Shown here piece by piece: positions 23,898 through 34,806 of a DNA stretch of 64,000 bases; the stretch's first letter is position 1, and every line of letters begins with the position of its first letter. Below the pieces are notes generated by a model, which ran no database searches, was not told the origin of the DNA, and saw only the letters and a list, made by a program, of their open reading frames with translations. A program made the translations under genes and the position numbers. Where the stretch lies: assembly GCA_024803745.1 (NCBI GenBank), contig JANJXV010000002.1, forward strand, positions 41,685,757 to 41,749,756, given 5' to 3'. This DNA comes from Megascapheus bottae. Lineage: Eukaryota > Chordata > Mammalia > Rodentia > Geomyidae.

Positions 23898-24356
23898 CCT
23901 GGCGGAGTTCGCCCCGCCCAAGCTCCACCCCCACCACCTCGTCTTCGCCACGCCTCCGGCCTCCTGCCCGCCCTTCTCCCCGCCCTCCAGCCGGATGGGG
24001 GGGGGACTCGGTCGGGGCACGGGAAGAGGGCGGAGCCTAAGGGGGCCGGGAGAGCAGGCCGGGCCGCCCAGCTGGAGCCCAGTCCTTCCCGGTGGCTTCC
24101 CACTCAGCGGGTGCGCGGGGCGGTAGCGTGAGGCGGCGGTTCTCAAGAGCGAGTCTCGAGCGCCCGCTGGGTCCCGGACCTAACTACGGCCCAGTCGGCC
24201 ATCGCCTCGGGTGGTGTCCAGCCGCAGCAGCAGGACGGCGAGGGGGAGCCGAAGCTGAGCCCCCCAGCTCTCGCCCGGCGGGAGGGGGTGCGCCCGGGCG
24301 GTGTGTGGAGAGTCGCTGAGCTCACGGGCAGCGGTGGACTGTCCGAAGGCTGCGGG

Positions 24357-24533
24357 ATGCGAGAGGAGGACAAGGGCGTGCTCCGGGGCGGCGGTGGCGG
24401 CGGTGGCGGCGGCGATGGCGACGCGGGCCTGGCGGGCGCCGCGGCGAGGGGACAGGTGGAGAAGGTGCGGCAGCTCCTGGAAGCCGGCGCCGACCCCAAC
24501 CGACTCAACTGCTTCGGGAGGCGCCCGATCCAG
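24357..24533 (+). CDS. CDKN2B: CDKN2B exon 1 coding part (p15INK4b residues 1-59)
   Basis: First coding exon of p15INK4b, an ankyrin-repeat protein that binds CDK4 and CDK6, blocks cyclin D assembly and holds cells in G1. The frame opens at ATG 24357 with [10 protein letters not shown], close to the known p15 N-terminus, and ends with FGRRPIQ exactly at a gt donor (24534-24535) in phase 0, as in other mammals. Ankyrin repeat 1 spans about residues 23-51 ([14 protein letters not shown]). The start is favoured because the homologous Met-Arg-Glu-Glu begins here and no in-frame ATG lies upstream. Oddity: residues 11-19 are nine consecutive glycines (GGC/GGT codons, 24387-24413) where human p15, as I recall it, has three. 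Joined to exon 2 this gives 145 residues against 138 in human. Assignment seen directly; function from the family. Confidence 0.97.
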
Positions 24534-24654
24534 GTAGAGGCCCGGCCTGGCCGGCAGGGGGCGCGCGGCGTCCCGGAGCGCAGGGCCGGGACTCGGCTCC
24601 CGAGAGCCCCGCCCAGAGCAACGCGGTGGGGTTGAAGAACACCACTGCTCCAGC

Positions 24655-24824
24655 TTGGTGTCTCTCCCTCCCCTGCCTTCCTCTCCCCCCCGCCCGTGGC
24701 TGTCTGTCCCTCCCCCTCCCTCCCTCCCCCCTCCCCTTTCCCCCCTCCCCTTTCCCTCCTCCCCCCTCCCTCTCCCTCTCCGTCTCTCTCTCTCCGTCTC
24801 TCTCTCTCTGTCTCTCTCTCTCTC

Positions 24825-24870
<46 letters not shown>

Positions 24871-24935
24871 TGTCTCTCTCTCTCTCCCTCTCTCTCTCTC
24901 CCTCCCTCCCTCCCTCTCCCTCCCTCTCCCTCACC

Positions 24936-25023
<88 letters not shown>
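24655..25023 (+). repeat. Pyrimidine (CT)n/(CCCT)n tract in CDKN2B intron 1
   Basis: About 370 bases of nearly pure pyrimidine starting about 120 bases after the exon 1 donor. A run of about 85 bases of CT lies at its end. Frames across it are artefacts. Confidence 0.95.
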
Positions 25024-25026
<3 letters not shown>

Positions 25027-26823
25027 CTTCCCCTCCGATTCCCTCTTTCCCTCTCTTCTGTCTCCAGCGCTAGGTATAACAGTAGTCAAGTCCTCTACCA
25101 CCGAGCTACATTTTCAGTACCCCCCCTCCCCTCCCTTTTATTTTCTTTTTCATGGTAGAGAAATAGATCTCTATTTGTTCTTCTAGCTCAGTATCAGAGA
25201 TACAGTTTGGAAACTGATGGGGAAATGGGGGGGGGCGGGGACAGGTCAGTTGCTGAGAAATTGTTTTGTCTGCCTACGTTCCATCACAAAGAGAGCAAAT
25301 TACAAGTTACACAGGCTGCATTAAATTCAAGACTTCTACAAAAATCACAATAGGCGAGAAAAATTCCTGCGAACCTTTAAGGTGTTATTTGAATCTTAAT
25401 TTTTTTTCCTCATGGAGAGAAGATTCAAAGGAATGAAAACAGGGTACCTCAATCACACTACTGAATTCCTTTTTTATTTATTTATGTTAGCATCTTTTGG
25501 GTGTAGATATGCTTCTAGAGTTACTGTTTAGTTTATGAGATCTATGCTTGGAGATTATAAAGGCATTTCTACAAAGACAATTTTTTGACTGGCAGCGGGT
25601 TTTCATAGACTTCCTATCGGTACATTGGTACATTTATTCAATATTTACCTACTAATCCTTATTAGATTTTTAATACTGATTTTTAATGCTGATCATTTAA
25701 TATCTAAGACAATGAGTTTTGCACTGTCATAGTTGCATTTGATATCCACTTCTCTTTCCAGAACTAAGCTAATATGAAGGGATCTTGATAATAGTGTAGA
25801 TTTTTAAAGAAAATAAATATTCATCCCTTCTGAATTCGTAGTGGTGTGCAAATGTTATAACAAATAAGGAATATTTTCAAGCAGTCAAAATAATGTATTC
25901 TTAAACACTATACTAAAAACAAGGTTTTATTTATGATTGTAATTCACTATTTTCTGAGCTACTAAGAACTGCTTTCCCCTTTTCTTCATTATAAGTAAAA
26001 TAGCTTTTACATCACTAGCAAAAATATTTTATAGTTGTGTTTTTTAAGGGAGGAAGTGAGTGTTTCTAACATACATGCAACAACCCCCCCCCCAAAAAAA
26101 CCCAAAAGCTAGATATATACTGCCTTTTAATTACGTGGTACATTTCAAAACACATAAACCTACAAGAACAAATAACAGTGTTTTTAGGCAGTTGATTTTC
26201 AAAGCAGTATTGAAAGCAATGCCTGCATAATGTACACAAATGGTTGCTATGGGAATTTCTGTCCATTTTCTCTAAGTTACATGTAGTTTGGCTTCTAACA
26301 TTCAAGCTCTTTCCAAATTGCAAAGTATTTACTAATTCACAATATGAAACCTAGCGATCAAAAAATCCTGTACATTTTTAGTATTGTGACAGTATATATT
26401 GCACTACATATTTACACTTTAATTTTAGTCTGTATCATAGTATTGAAGTGTTAAAATGGCGAACCATTTATTCACAACATGATGGGAGACGTATCTTGAT
26501 GTGGGTTGGTTTCTTTTCTAATCTCCAGCCTTGGTTCAAATTAGACTGCACTGTTTAAGAACAGAACATGAATATAAAAAGGAATCGCCTTCCACAGGGA
26601 ATTATCTATGAGAACTAAACAAAAGCCTTATAGATATATATTTTTTAAAAAAGCCTATTTCTCCCTTAAAGCTTTGCTCCATCTTTTGTTTACTTTGTAA
26701 TGCATATTGGTAGACCTGAATTAATGTGGGAGGGGAATGAGGGAGGAATGGGAAACAAGTTAAGACTTTAAAAGCTCTTTAAACGTAAGATAATTTACCC
26801 AAATGACGTTCCAGTGAACGTGA

Positions 26824-27450
<627 letters not shown>

Positions 27451-27930
27451 GGGGCGAGGCTCCGCACCCCCCCCGGCCGCCCCACGGGGACATTTCTTCC
27501 ACCCCAGCACCCCTTCTGCTCCCCCTCAAACCCAGTTCAAAGGCGGCTGCGCGGAGCCGCCCCGAGCCCCGCCCGGGCGACTCTCCACTTCCCTGGGGGA
27601 ACGGGAGGAGGAGGAGGAGCGGCCGCGCGGGCGCACGCGTTCCCACACGTCGTGGTGACGCCCGAGGCCGCCGGCAGACGCCGCCTCACCGGGAGACAGC
27701 GAGGTGGCGCGGGGCACCCGGCGCCCTGCACGGTTCGGACCTCGGAGACGGGTTTGGAAAGCGCGCGCGCGGAGCCGTGACCCTTCTGAGACGCGGCTCG
27801 GGCACCCCTGGAGGAGCTGGCCGGGGGAGCGAGGCGGGCGTCGGCGAGGCCCGCCCGGCGGGCTGGACCGAACGACAGGTCTGTAAAACAACACTCCCCG
27901 CCAGCCCCGAGGACCGCGGGGCGCCGCCGC

Positions 27931-27953
27931 GGGCGGGCTGGCGGGCGGGCGGG
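27931..27953 (+). other. G-quadruplex motif
   Basis: Five GGG runs separated by C, CTGGC, C and C, on the p15 sense strand after the stop codon. Structure inferred from the pattern. Confidence 0.5.
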
Positions 27954-28559
27954 CGCCGTGGAGGGTGGCGCGGGGAGAAGCCCAGCGGAGCAGCCGCGCA
28001 CGACAAAGCAGAGACGAGCCTTCTCTTCCTGACCAATGTAGTGGATGCGGAGACTGTAACGCGTGGGCACAGAGTCCGTCGTCGCGGTGTTGCTTTAAAC
28101 TTGGAAAAACAGGGCCTCCCGGGTGGCCTAGCCTCCGCTCCCCAGTCTTCCCCGGCCTTCCGGGCACGCCCCACCGGGCACAGATGAACTACAGATTCGC
28201 CTATAGAACTGTGGCTTGTGGCAAGCCAGTACCAGTCCTCTTGCAGCCAACACTTAGATCCGTTTCATACTAAACCTATTTATTTGCTTGTTAATTATTT
28301 TTCTCACGGTTTGCTTTATAGAGTATTTCAGGGGGAAGTGTTCCAAACCTGTAGAAGACAGGGGAACTTTTCCCAGTGTATTTTCTTGGGATTGTGTCCC
28401 CAAAGATGCCGAAAAGGCAGAATGAGTATAAAACTGTTCAAAGACATGGTGGCTTGTGGGATATTGGCTGAACAAATTATTAGTGTACTGTTTTGGAAGT
28501 TAATTTTTAGGCTTGTTTAATTCCTCATAGAATTGGAACAACAGATACTTCACTGTTTT

Positions 28560-28565
28560 AATAAA
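28560..28565 (+). terminator. CDKN2B: Candidate polyadenylation signal of CDKN2B
   Basis: AATAAA in a T-rich setting about 1.1 kb after the p15 stop codon. It is the first good match I noticed downstream of the gene. Use is inferred only. Confidence 0.35.
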
Positions 28566-28744
28566 GATTAAGCAGCATAAATCGAAATCTAAGATTTGGT
28601 TTGGCTTAAAAATGTGTTTGCATGAACTTAACCAGTAATTTATGAAGTGTTAAGAGTTCAAAAAGATTGACATCTTTTGTCCTTTTTAATAAGTGTATAT
28701 ATGGTATTCCAATCATTTCTAAAACTTACTTATACACCACAGAA

Positions 28745-28824
28745 AGTTAAACATAAGATTTATACATTATTCTTCTAAGTGTCTAGTTAAACATAAGATT
28801 TATACATTATTCTACTAAGCGTCT
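28745..28824 (+). repeat. 40-bp tandem duplication
   Basis: Unit agttaaacataagatttata... at 28745-28784 and again 28785-28824 with two mismatches. Confidence 0.93.
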
Positions 28825-29445
28825 AGTCTACTAAATGTACACTTAAAAGAAGGAAAAGAAAAAAATAATTTGAGAGTAAGGACTTGCAGAGAGGAGTCTA
28901 AATGCACAAGTCTTTACCGCTCTATCAATTCCTTATTCCCCCCAAATAATATATCTCTGAGGAAGGCCAAGATCTGGAACCAGACCATATCTTATTAGGA
29001 AGGAGAGAAGTGTTTACTGACACCCAGTTTACACCATCCAGGGTTTCAAATATAGGCATTTTTTAACAACTAAAGCCAAGAGATAGAAATGGCTTTCTAC
29101 ATAAGGAAAATAAGGCAGAGACATGGTGGAGTAACATACCACGAGATATTTATTTCACAGTGTGTAAAGTAAGTTTGTCAGACTTGAAAGCTTATGGGGT
29201 TTTGCTGTTAAGTATAAGCAATGGGACTTCATGTGGCTTCTGGAACTGGAGGCTAACGAGTCTGTGCATCCTGACACCCCAGCTAGGGAGGGTCCCATCT
29301 AGGGATGATTTCTGACACCTTCATACTTGGCCTAAGGCACCATGTATGAGAAACTCAAAAGAGATCAAAGCCTCATGCATACTCACAATCCACATAAATC
29401 CACTCTGAGTATGCCTTAGTTCATCCTGAAGCTGAACTGAGACCC
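28825..29445. other. Unique sequence, nothing recognised
   Basis: No gene or repeat family seen between the tandem duplication and the LTR. Confidence 0.4.
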
Positions 29446-29451
29446 CTCCTT

Positions 29452-29800
29452 TGTTGGGTCCTTCATTCCCAGTCCCTCTCTACTAGGAGGGAGGATGGGG
29501 AAAAACACACCCCGGGAGAGGAAGGGGCCCACTGTCCTCCCGCACTCAGCCTTCTTACCCCGGAGGAGCTCCCAACAGAGACGCCAGGCAGCTTCATCAA
29601 GCCAGGAAGATCTCTCTCTTCAAAAAACCCCCTCCTGAGCAGTCCCTCCAGCTAATATACCCTCACTCTAGGTCCCAGCAGAGAATAATAAACAATAACA
29701 CATTTGTAACCAATGCTAATCAAGTGTTTGCCCTGCCTCTTGTGCCTTGCCTAGTCTCCGCAGAAAGTTATTAGACATGGCAGTTACTCGGCCCCCAACA
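29452..29800 (+). mobile_element. Solo LTR of an endogenous retrovirus (class II-like)
   Basis: A 349-base block beginning TGTTGGG and ending CCCAACA, so the ends are a 7-base inverted repeat of the TG...CA type. It is flanked by a perfect 6-bp duplication ctcctt (29446-29451 and 29801-29806). An AATAAA lies at 29687-29692, which suggests + orientation. No retroviral coding sequence is present. Six-base duplications and TGTTGG ends are typical of IAP/ERVK-type elements; the class is inferred. Confidence 0.75.
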
Positions 29801-29806
29801 CTCCTT

Positions 29807-31235
29807 CATACCTTACATGTTTCTCTATCCTAGAATCAATTAAGTCCTGTAAGTGTGGCTAATTTTCTCTGTCCATGCTATAACTCACCCATGGCAAGCA
29901 CGCAGTGGTCTTAAGGATTTTCACAATGGCTGTGCACACCACAGAGTCCGGACACAGTAGACTCAATGGATATAAAAGTAGCTGTAAACAGAAACATTTT
30001 ACATTATTACTATATTTCAAGGTTTAAAAAGTAAAAGAAAATGGTAAACACGATGTCTACTTACAGAAAATCAAGCCTAAAGAGTATTTGCTTTCTACTT
30101 AAAATCTAATCTGCCCCAGCTACCTCTAGATATAGTCTTTACTACATCAAAGTGTTTATAAAAAACAATAAGTGATAATTCAGACAATGGAATGCATATT
30201 TTAGGAAGCTACAGTCCTAAAATCTCTTGCATAATTCTCTTCAGTGCATACAGTTTTCAGGGTGTAGGGGACATCATAGAAAATAATACTGTATCATCAT
30301 CTGTAACTGGTAGGTACTACTTTAATTATAAAGCAACTACAGATGAACTAAGAAGATGAGCTCATCAGTCCTGAGTAAATTGCTAAGACCGACACAGACA
30401 GGAATTAGTGCCTTTAAAAAGGTTTTATTCACAGATGTATCTCTGTAAGATCGTGGGATGATGTGGAGCTTCAGAATGTGTGTTCTGCATTTTTCCCATT
30501 TTTTCATTTTTTACAATAAATTGGGAATTTATAATATACATTTATAGAGTAAAAATAATGTCACATATAAATGCACAATGGGATTATTAAATCAATCCAG
30601 TTAATATATCCATCAAATAACATTACGTTAAACGAAATGTCAAAAAGATAAATGGTACAATCTGCCTTATATGTGGAATTGTAAGCAATCAAATTTACAA
30701 AAGCAGAGAATAAAATGGTGGTTTATAGAGATAAAGAGTAGGAGCAATGGAAATGGTTGAAATTATAAAAAGAAAATTATTTCAAAATAGCTAAGAGAGA
30801 AAAACTTAAAAGTTCTCACCCTAAAGCTCATTGTTTTATTTTATTCCCTCTGTGACATCCTGTCTTCCAAAACCATTAATGATAAATATGAAAACAACTA
30901 ATACTTTTCAAGAGCAGAAATATATACTTATCTCCATTTTAATTTCCTAGAGTGACTTTTTTTTAAGATCAAGTAAAGATAAGCACATTATTTTTAAATC
31001 TATGTTTTTTAAATGGCTTTTAGAGAATAGTACTCAAAAGAAACACCCGGAAAAAAAACAAAGATAATAGACCTTTTATTTTCAAAGTTTTAAGAGCAAA
31101 AATTATACTGGTTACTACGTTAGTGGTCAATCATTATAAGCTACAAGAATAATAATTTTTAAGTTTATGTTTTTGCATAATGACTAAGAACTCCTCATTA
31201 TAGAAATGAATTGGTAATTTTAATCTTCCACTTAG
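29807..31235. other. Unique AT-rich intergenic sequence
   Basis: No gene or repeat family seen in about 1.4 kb. Confidence 0.4.
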
Positions 31236-31312
31236 GAATGGGGTGTGGCTCAAGTGGAAGAGAACTTACATAGCAAAGGTAGAATCCTGAGTTCAAACCC
31301 TAGTCCTACAGA
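31236..31312 (+). mobile_element. Monomeric tRNA-like/Geo SINE fragment
   Basis: tgtggctcaagtggaagaga (box A-like) and gagttcaaaccctagtccta (box B-like), then a short A-rich end. No left partner. Confidence 0.6.
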
Positions 31313-31595
31313 AAATAAACATCTCACCTAATATATAAAGTTTTTATTTTCTCCCTTATTGTTTAAGTTCCATAGTATTTGAGTTTGCTAGTTGTATTAC
31401 ACTGACTGATTAAAACATAATACTCTTAAAATGTCTCCCATAAAACATTTTCCTCTGTTGGCAGTTTAAAATATTTGTGAGATCTTTCCTAGTGACAACT
31501 TGCTATTTGGAGAATGTAAAGCACTATGTTGCACAGTTTCTGTTGTATTCACTTTTAAAAAGCAAAGCTGAAACATTGTTTAGAATTTAATTACA

Positions 31596-31792
31596 GGGAC
31601 TGGGAGTTTGGCCTAGTGGTAGAGTGCTTGCCTAGCATGCACGAAGACCCCGGTTCGATTCCTTGGTACCACATACTTAGAAAAAGCCAGAAGTGGTGCT
31701 GAGGCTCAAGTGGTAGAGTTCTAGCCTTGAGAAAAATCCAAGGATAGTGCTCAGGCCCTGAGCTTAAGCCCAAGACTGGCAAAAAAAAAAAA
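31596..31792 (+). mobile_element. IDL-Geo SINE
   Basis: gggactgggagtttggccta start, ccggttcgattccttggtac box B, A-tail. Confidence 0.9.
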
Positions 31793-32421
31793 GAAGGTAA
31801 TTACCATCTGTAATGCTGTAACTTATGCCATGTCAAAATTAATTCAACTAAAATCTACCTGGCCCAAGGGTTTCTTTGATTTACCAACAGCATAAGGAGA
31901 TATACACTACTAAATCCCTTAAGGATTTCACTTTGAAGGATACATGCAAACACATATTGTTACTATAGTGATAAACTCTGCCTCTGACTCCCTATTTGTT
32001 AATTTCTGTATCTAAATCTTAACTATTACTAGGTGTTTACAAATCTTGCTGTTGGAGATACATTCCAAGTTACATTTAGAATTAAATTGAATAAAATAAT
32101 TAATAGAATAAATGCCATCATGACTCACTTGGCTTCACTTTTATGTTTCTTAATTAAGTGAATGGTTTCAAAAAACAAATGACTACTGTAAAGGGGAAAA
32201 AATCTGTTTGAAATTTCTTGAGCTCTGCTGCTTAAAATTAGTAATTTCAGAACTAAAATAAAAATGAATTAAAAATGAAAGACATAAAACCCCACACACC
32301 AGTGAGACAGTGGTACTTAACATTTGATGAGTACTTTAGTTCCATATATAGCAAGTACACTCAATATCCAGACCACTTATTTTGAAAGTAGGAGACAGGT
32401 ATTCAATAAAAACATACAAAT
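31793..32421. other. Unique AT-rich sequence, nothing recognised
   Basis: No gene or repeat family seen. Confidence 0.4.
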
Positions 32422-32647
32422 AGCTGGGCGCGGTAGCTCATGCCTGTAATCCTAGCTACTCTGGAAACTGAGATCTGAGGATCAAGGTTCAAAGCCCGGG
32501 CAAAAAAGGACCTGAGACTCATCCCCAGTTAACCTCTAGAAAACGGGAAGTGGGGTTTGGCTCCAGGGTAGGGTAGAAGCCTTGAGCTGAAGAGCTCAGG
32601 GATAGTGCCCAGGCCAAGTTCAAGCCCCATGACCCACACACCAAAAA
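32422..32647 (+). mobile_element. B1/7SL-like + Geo chimeric SINE
   Basis: agctgggcgcggtagctcat head; tail gttcaagccccatgacccac. Short duplication atacaaat at 32414-32421 and 32648-32655. Confidence 0.86.
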
Positions 32648-33136
32648 ATACAAATCATTTCACTGACATTGAAATTATATGCAGATTTTTTAAAATCTTT
32701 ATTGAAATTTTTATTTTTGGAAAAGATTTTAATTTTAGTTACCCTATAGGAAAAAAATGCTTCCTTTTAAATTCCAGGAATAGTTTCTTTTTAATATGCA
32801 ATTGGATGTTTACTTTCCAATGAATAATATAACTAGAACAGAGTCTATTTATTGTTAGCAAGTGATTTTAATGAAATATAGTTTGTATATTAGAATGTCA
32901 AGTTCTCTTAATGATTTTCCTCAAGTATTAACTAGGCCACACTTATCCTCCTTTTTATAAAATATGGGGATGTTGTCAATCCTTTAAAAAGTTATATTAG
33001 GAAGCTCTAAGTAAATAAATCCAACTATTCTAGATGTAATCTTTAAGTGACAGTTTTCCTGTCACAATCTGCTTGTGAAAAAGTGTTTCATTAATTCTCT
33101 TATGCAGATACTTTTGAAACATCAAAAACAAATTAT
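32648..33136. other. Unique AT-rich sequence, nothing recognised
   Basis: No gene seen; the short frame at 32605-32823 starts in the SINE. Confidence 0.4.
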
Positions 33137-33475
33137 GAGCTGGACACTCATGATTCATTCGTACAATCCTAGCTACTCGGGAGACTGAGCTCTGAAGACT
33201 GAGGTTCAAAGCCAGCATTGGCAAGAAAGTCTTATTTCCAAGTGACCACAAAAACCACCAAAAAGCTAGAAGTGCAGGTATAATAACCTTCAGGGAAAAA
33301 ACAAAACAAAACAGTTTAGGGAGGGGTCTCTTGCCCTCAAGTGCAATGTCTACTACCAAAAAAGAAAAGACAAAAAAAAATACAGTGAACCTCATCCCCC
33401 CCTCCCAAAAAATAAAAAGCTCAGGGACAGCACCTAAGCCCTTGAGTTCAAGCCTAGTCCTACAGAAAATAAACT
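33137..33475 (+). mobile_element. B1/7SL-like + Geo chimeric SINE with an internal unrelated segment
   Basis: Head 33137-33290 and tail 33418-33475 (agctcagggacagcacctaa) are separated by about 125 A-rich bases that do not match the family. Confidence 0.7.
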
Positions 33476-33483
33476 TTATATAT

Positions 33484-33499
33484 TAGGTAGGTAGGTAGG

Positions 33500-33544
<45 letters not shown>

Positions 33545-33553
33545 GTGTGTGTG
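33484..33553 (+). repeat. (TAGG)n(TAGA)n(TG)n microsatellite
   Basis: TAGG, then about ten TAGA units, then GT, close to the tail of the preceding SINE. Confidence 0.95.
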
Positions 33554-33629
33554 AATTTTTAACTTTTATAGTTTATCTCTCAATTATTTCAAAAAGTAAA
33601 ATATGCATTCCTTTTCTCCTTTTTTTTCC

Positions 33630-33842
33630 TGTTGGTACTGTAGATTCAACCCAGGACTTCACACATGGTAGGCAAGCTTTGTACTACTTGAGGAGCCATG
33701 ACCTCAATCCTCTTGGTATTTTGTTTCTGTGATAGAGTCTCACTAAGTTTGCATGGGAAAGTAGTATTAAACTCATGTTCCTCCTGCTTCTGCCTCCAGA
33801 GGAGCTGGCATTACAGGCATGCTGATTACCATATTTGGCTTC
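33630..33842 (-). mobile_element. ID-like then B1-like fragments (minus)
   Basis: 'attcaacccaggacttcaca' and 'gtaggcaagc' are reverse ID; 'tagagtctcactaagtttgc...ggcattacaggcatgctg' is reverse B1. Confidence 0.6.
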
Positions 33843-34267
33843 AGTTTCCTTTTATGCCTTACCAGAAGTGCTTATTTTTATGATAAGGTATAATCTTTGC
33901 CATGCTATTGAAAGCAAAGAAGTTGAACTCATCTGCAAGAGTTACCAAAATCATCTGAAGAGCACTCATGTGACTACCTCCCAAGGAAAGTGCAGCAGCC
34001 CTGATATTCCACAGTGGAGCAGGACCTGCTCTTTGTTAATGTCATCAGCTAGTCACAACCAAGTCCTGGAATACCTTATTAGGTATTCATTAATAGCAGA
34101 AAATAACTGCCCATTTATTTGGTGAAAACTTGAAGAATAATTCTCAGGTTGGTGTCATTTCAGAGTGTCTAATAATTAAGCTATGATGGGATGAATGACT
34201 AGTGAATACATGGATACATGCATACATACACACATATATGTAGTTACATATTTTAAAAACAAAACAA
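33843..34267. other. Unique sequence with (ATAC)n at 34208-34246
   Basis: A + strand frame (33835-34125) overlaps the B1 remnant and is not a known protein. Confidence 0.4.
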
Positions 34268-34726
34268 GGTCAGGTGCTAATGGTTTACCCCTATAATTCT
34301 AGCACCTAGGAGACTGAGATCTGAGGATCACAGTTTGAAGCTAGCAAAAGCTAAGCTGGACAGGAAAGTCTGTGAAATTCTTATCTCAAGCTAACCACAA
34401 AAAGTCAGAAGTGGGAGGGCCGGAGTTTGACCTAGTGGTAAAGTGCTTGCCTAGCATGTGCCAAGACCAGGGTTGAGTCATCAGTACCACGTATATAGAA
34501 AAGCCAGAAGTGGTGCTGTGGCCCAAGTGGCAGAGTGCTATCCTTCAGGAAAAAGTCAAAGGACAGTGCTCAGGCCCTGAGTTCAAGCAAGTCCCAGGAC
34601 TGGCAAAAAACAACAACAAAAAACAGAAATGGAGCTGTGGTTCAGGTAGTAGAACACTGGCTTTGAGTACGAAAGCTCACAGATAGTACCAAAGCCCAAG
34701 GTTCAAGCACCAGGACCAGCAATAAA
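34268..34726 (+). mobile_element. B1/7SL-like + Geo chimeric SINE, split by a younger SINE
   Basis: Left part 34268-34415, right part 34624-34726 (ggagctgtggttcaggtagt), interrupted at the A-rich linker. Confidence 0.82.
34416..34623 (+). mobile_element. IDL-Geo SINE nested in another SINE
   Basis: agggccggagtttgacctag start, (CAA)n tail. Flanks acaaaaagtcagaagtggg and acaaaaaacagaaatggag look like an aged target duplication. Confidence 0.86.
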
Positions 34727-34806
34727 TACATGCGTACGTTCATGCATGTACACATACATAGGATGTAAATACATACATATATGCATACATATGTATACAT
34801 ACATAC
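34727..34806 (+). repeat. (TACA)n-rich microsatellite
   Basis: Imperfect TACA/CATA repeats after the SINE tail. Confidence 0.85.

Larger units (their letters stand above)
23876..24640 (+). promoter_or_regulatory. CDKN2B: CDKN2B CpG-island promoter and exon 1
   Basis: Abrupt change from a CA repeat to CpG-dense DNA that surrounds exon 1. It contains a perfect NRF1-type palindrome (GCGCATGCGC, 23888-23897) and several GC boxes (for example 23911-23919, 24028-24033, around 24118). I saw no clear TATA box near the start codon. The transcription start is not determinable by eye. p15 is known to be induced by TGF-beta through Smad/Sp1; I did not verify Smad sites. Confidence 0.75.
27451..28585 (+). 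other. CDKN2B: Probable CDKN2B 3' untranslated region
   Basis: Sequence after the p15 stop. To about 28200 it is GC- and CpG-rich, with a GGGC repeat (27931-27953) that could form a G-quadruplex in the RNA. It then becomes AT-rich and reaches an AATAAA at 28560-28565. The true 3' end is not proven; the human 3'UTR is longer, so a later signal could be used. Confidence 0.45.

Noticed and set aside
23584..24146. Cys-Val or Thr-His repeat proteins over the CA/CG tract
   Set aside because: Low-complexity translation of a dinucleotide repeat running into the CDKN2B promoter.
24143..24934. Antisense frames in CpG islands (also 27019-28174, 40853-41650, 41583-42074, 61786-62364)
   Set aside because: GC-rich DNA has few stop codons on either strand; these have no family resemblance and lie opposite known exons or promoters.
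33484..33553. CRISPR-like or other structured array
   Set aside because: Simple tetranucleotide repeats without spacers in a mammalian genome.
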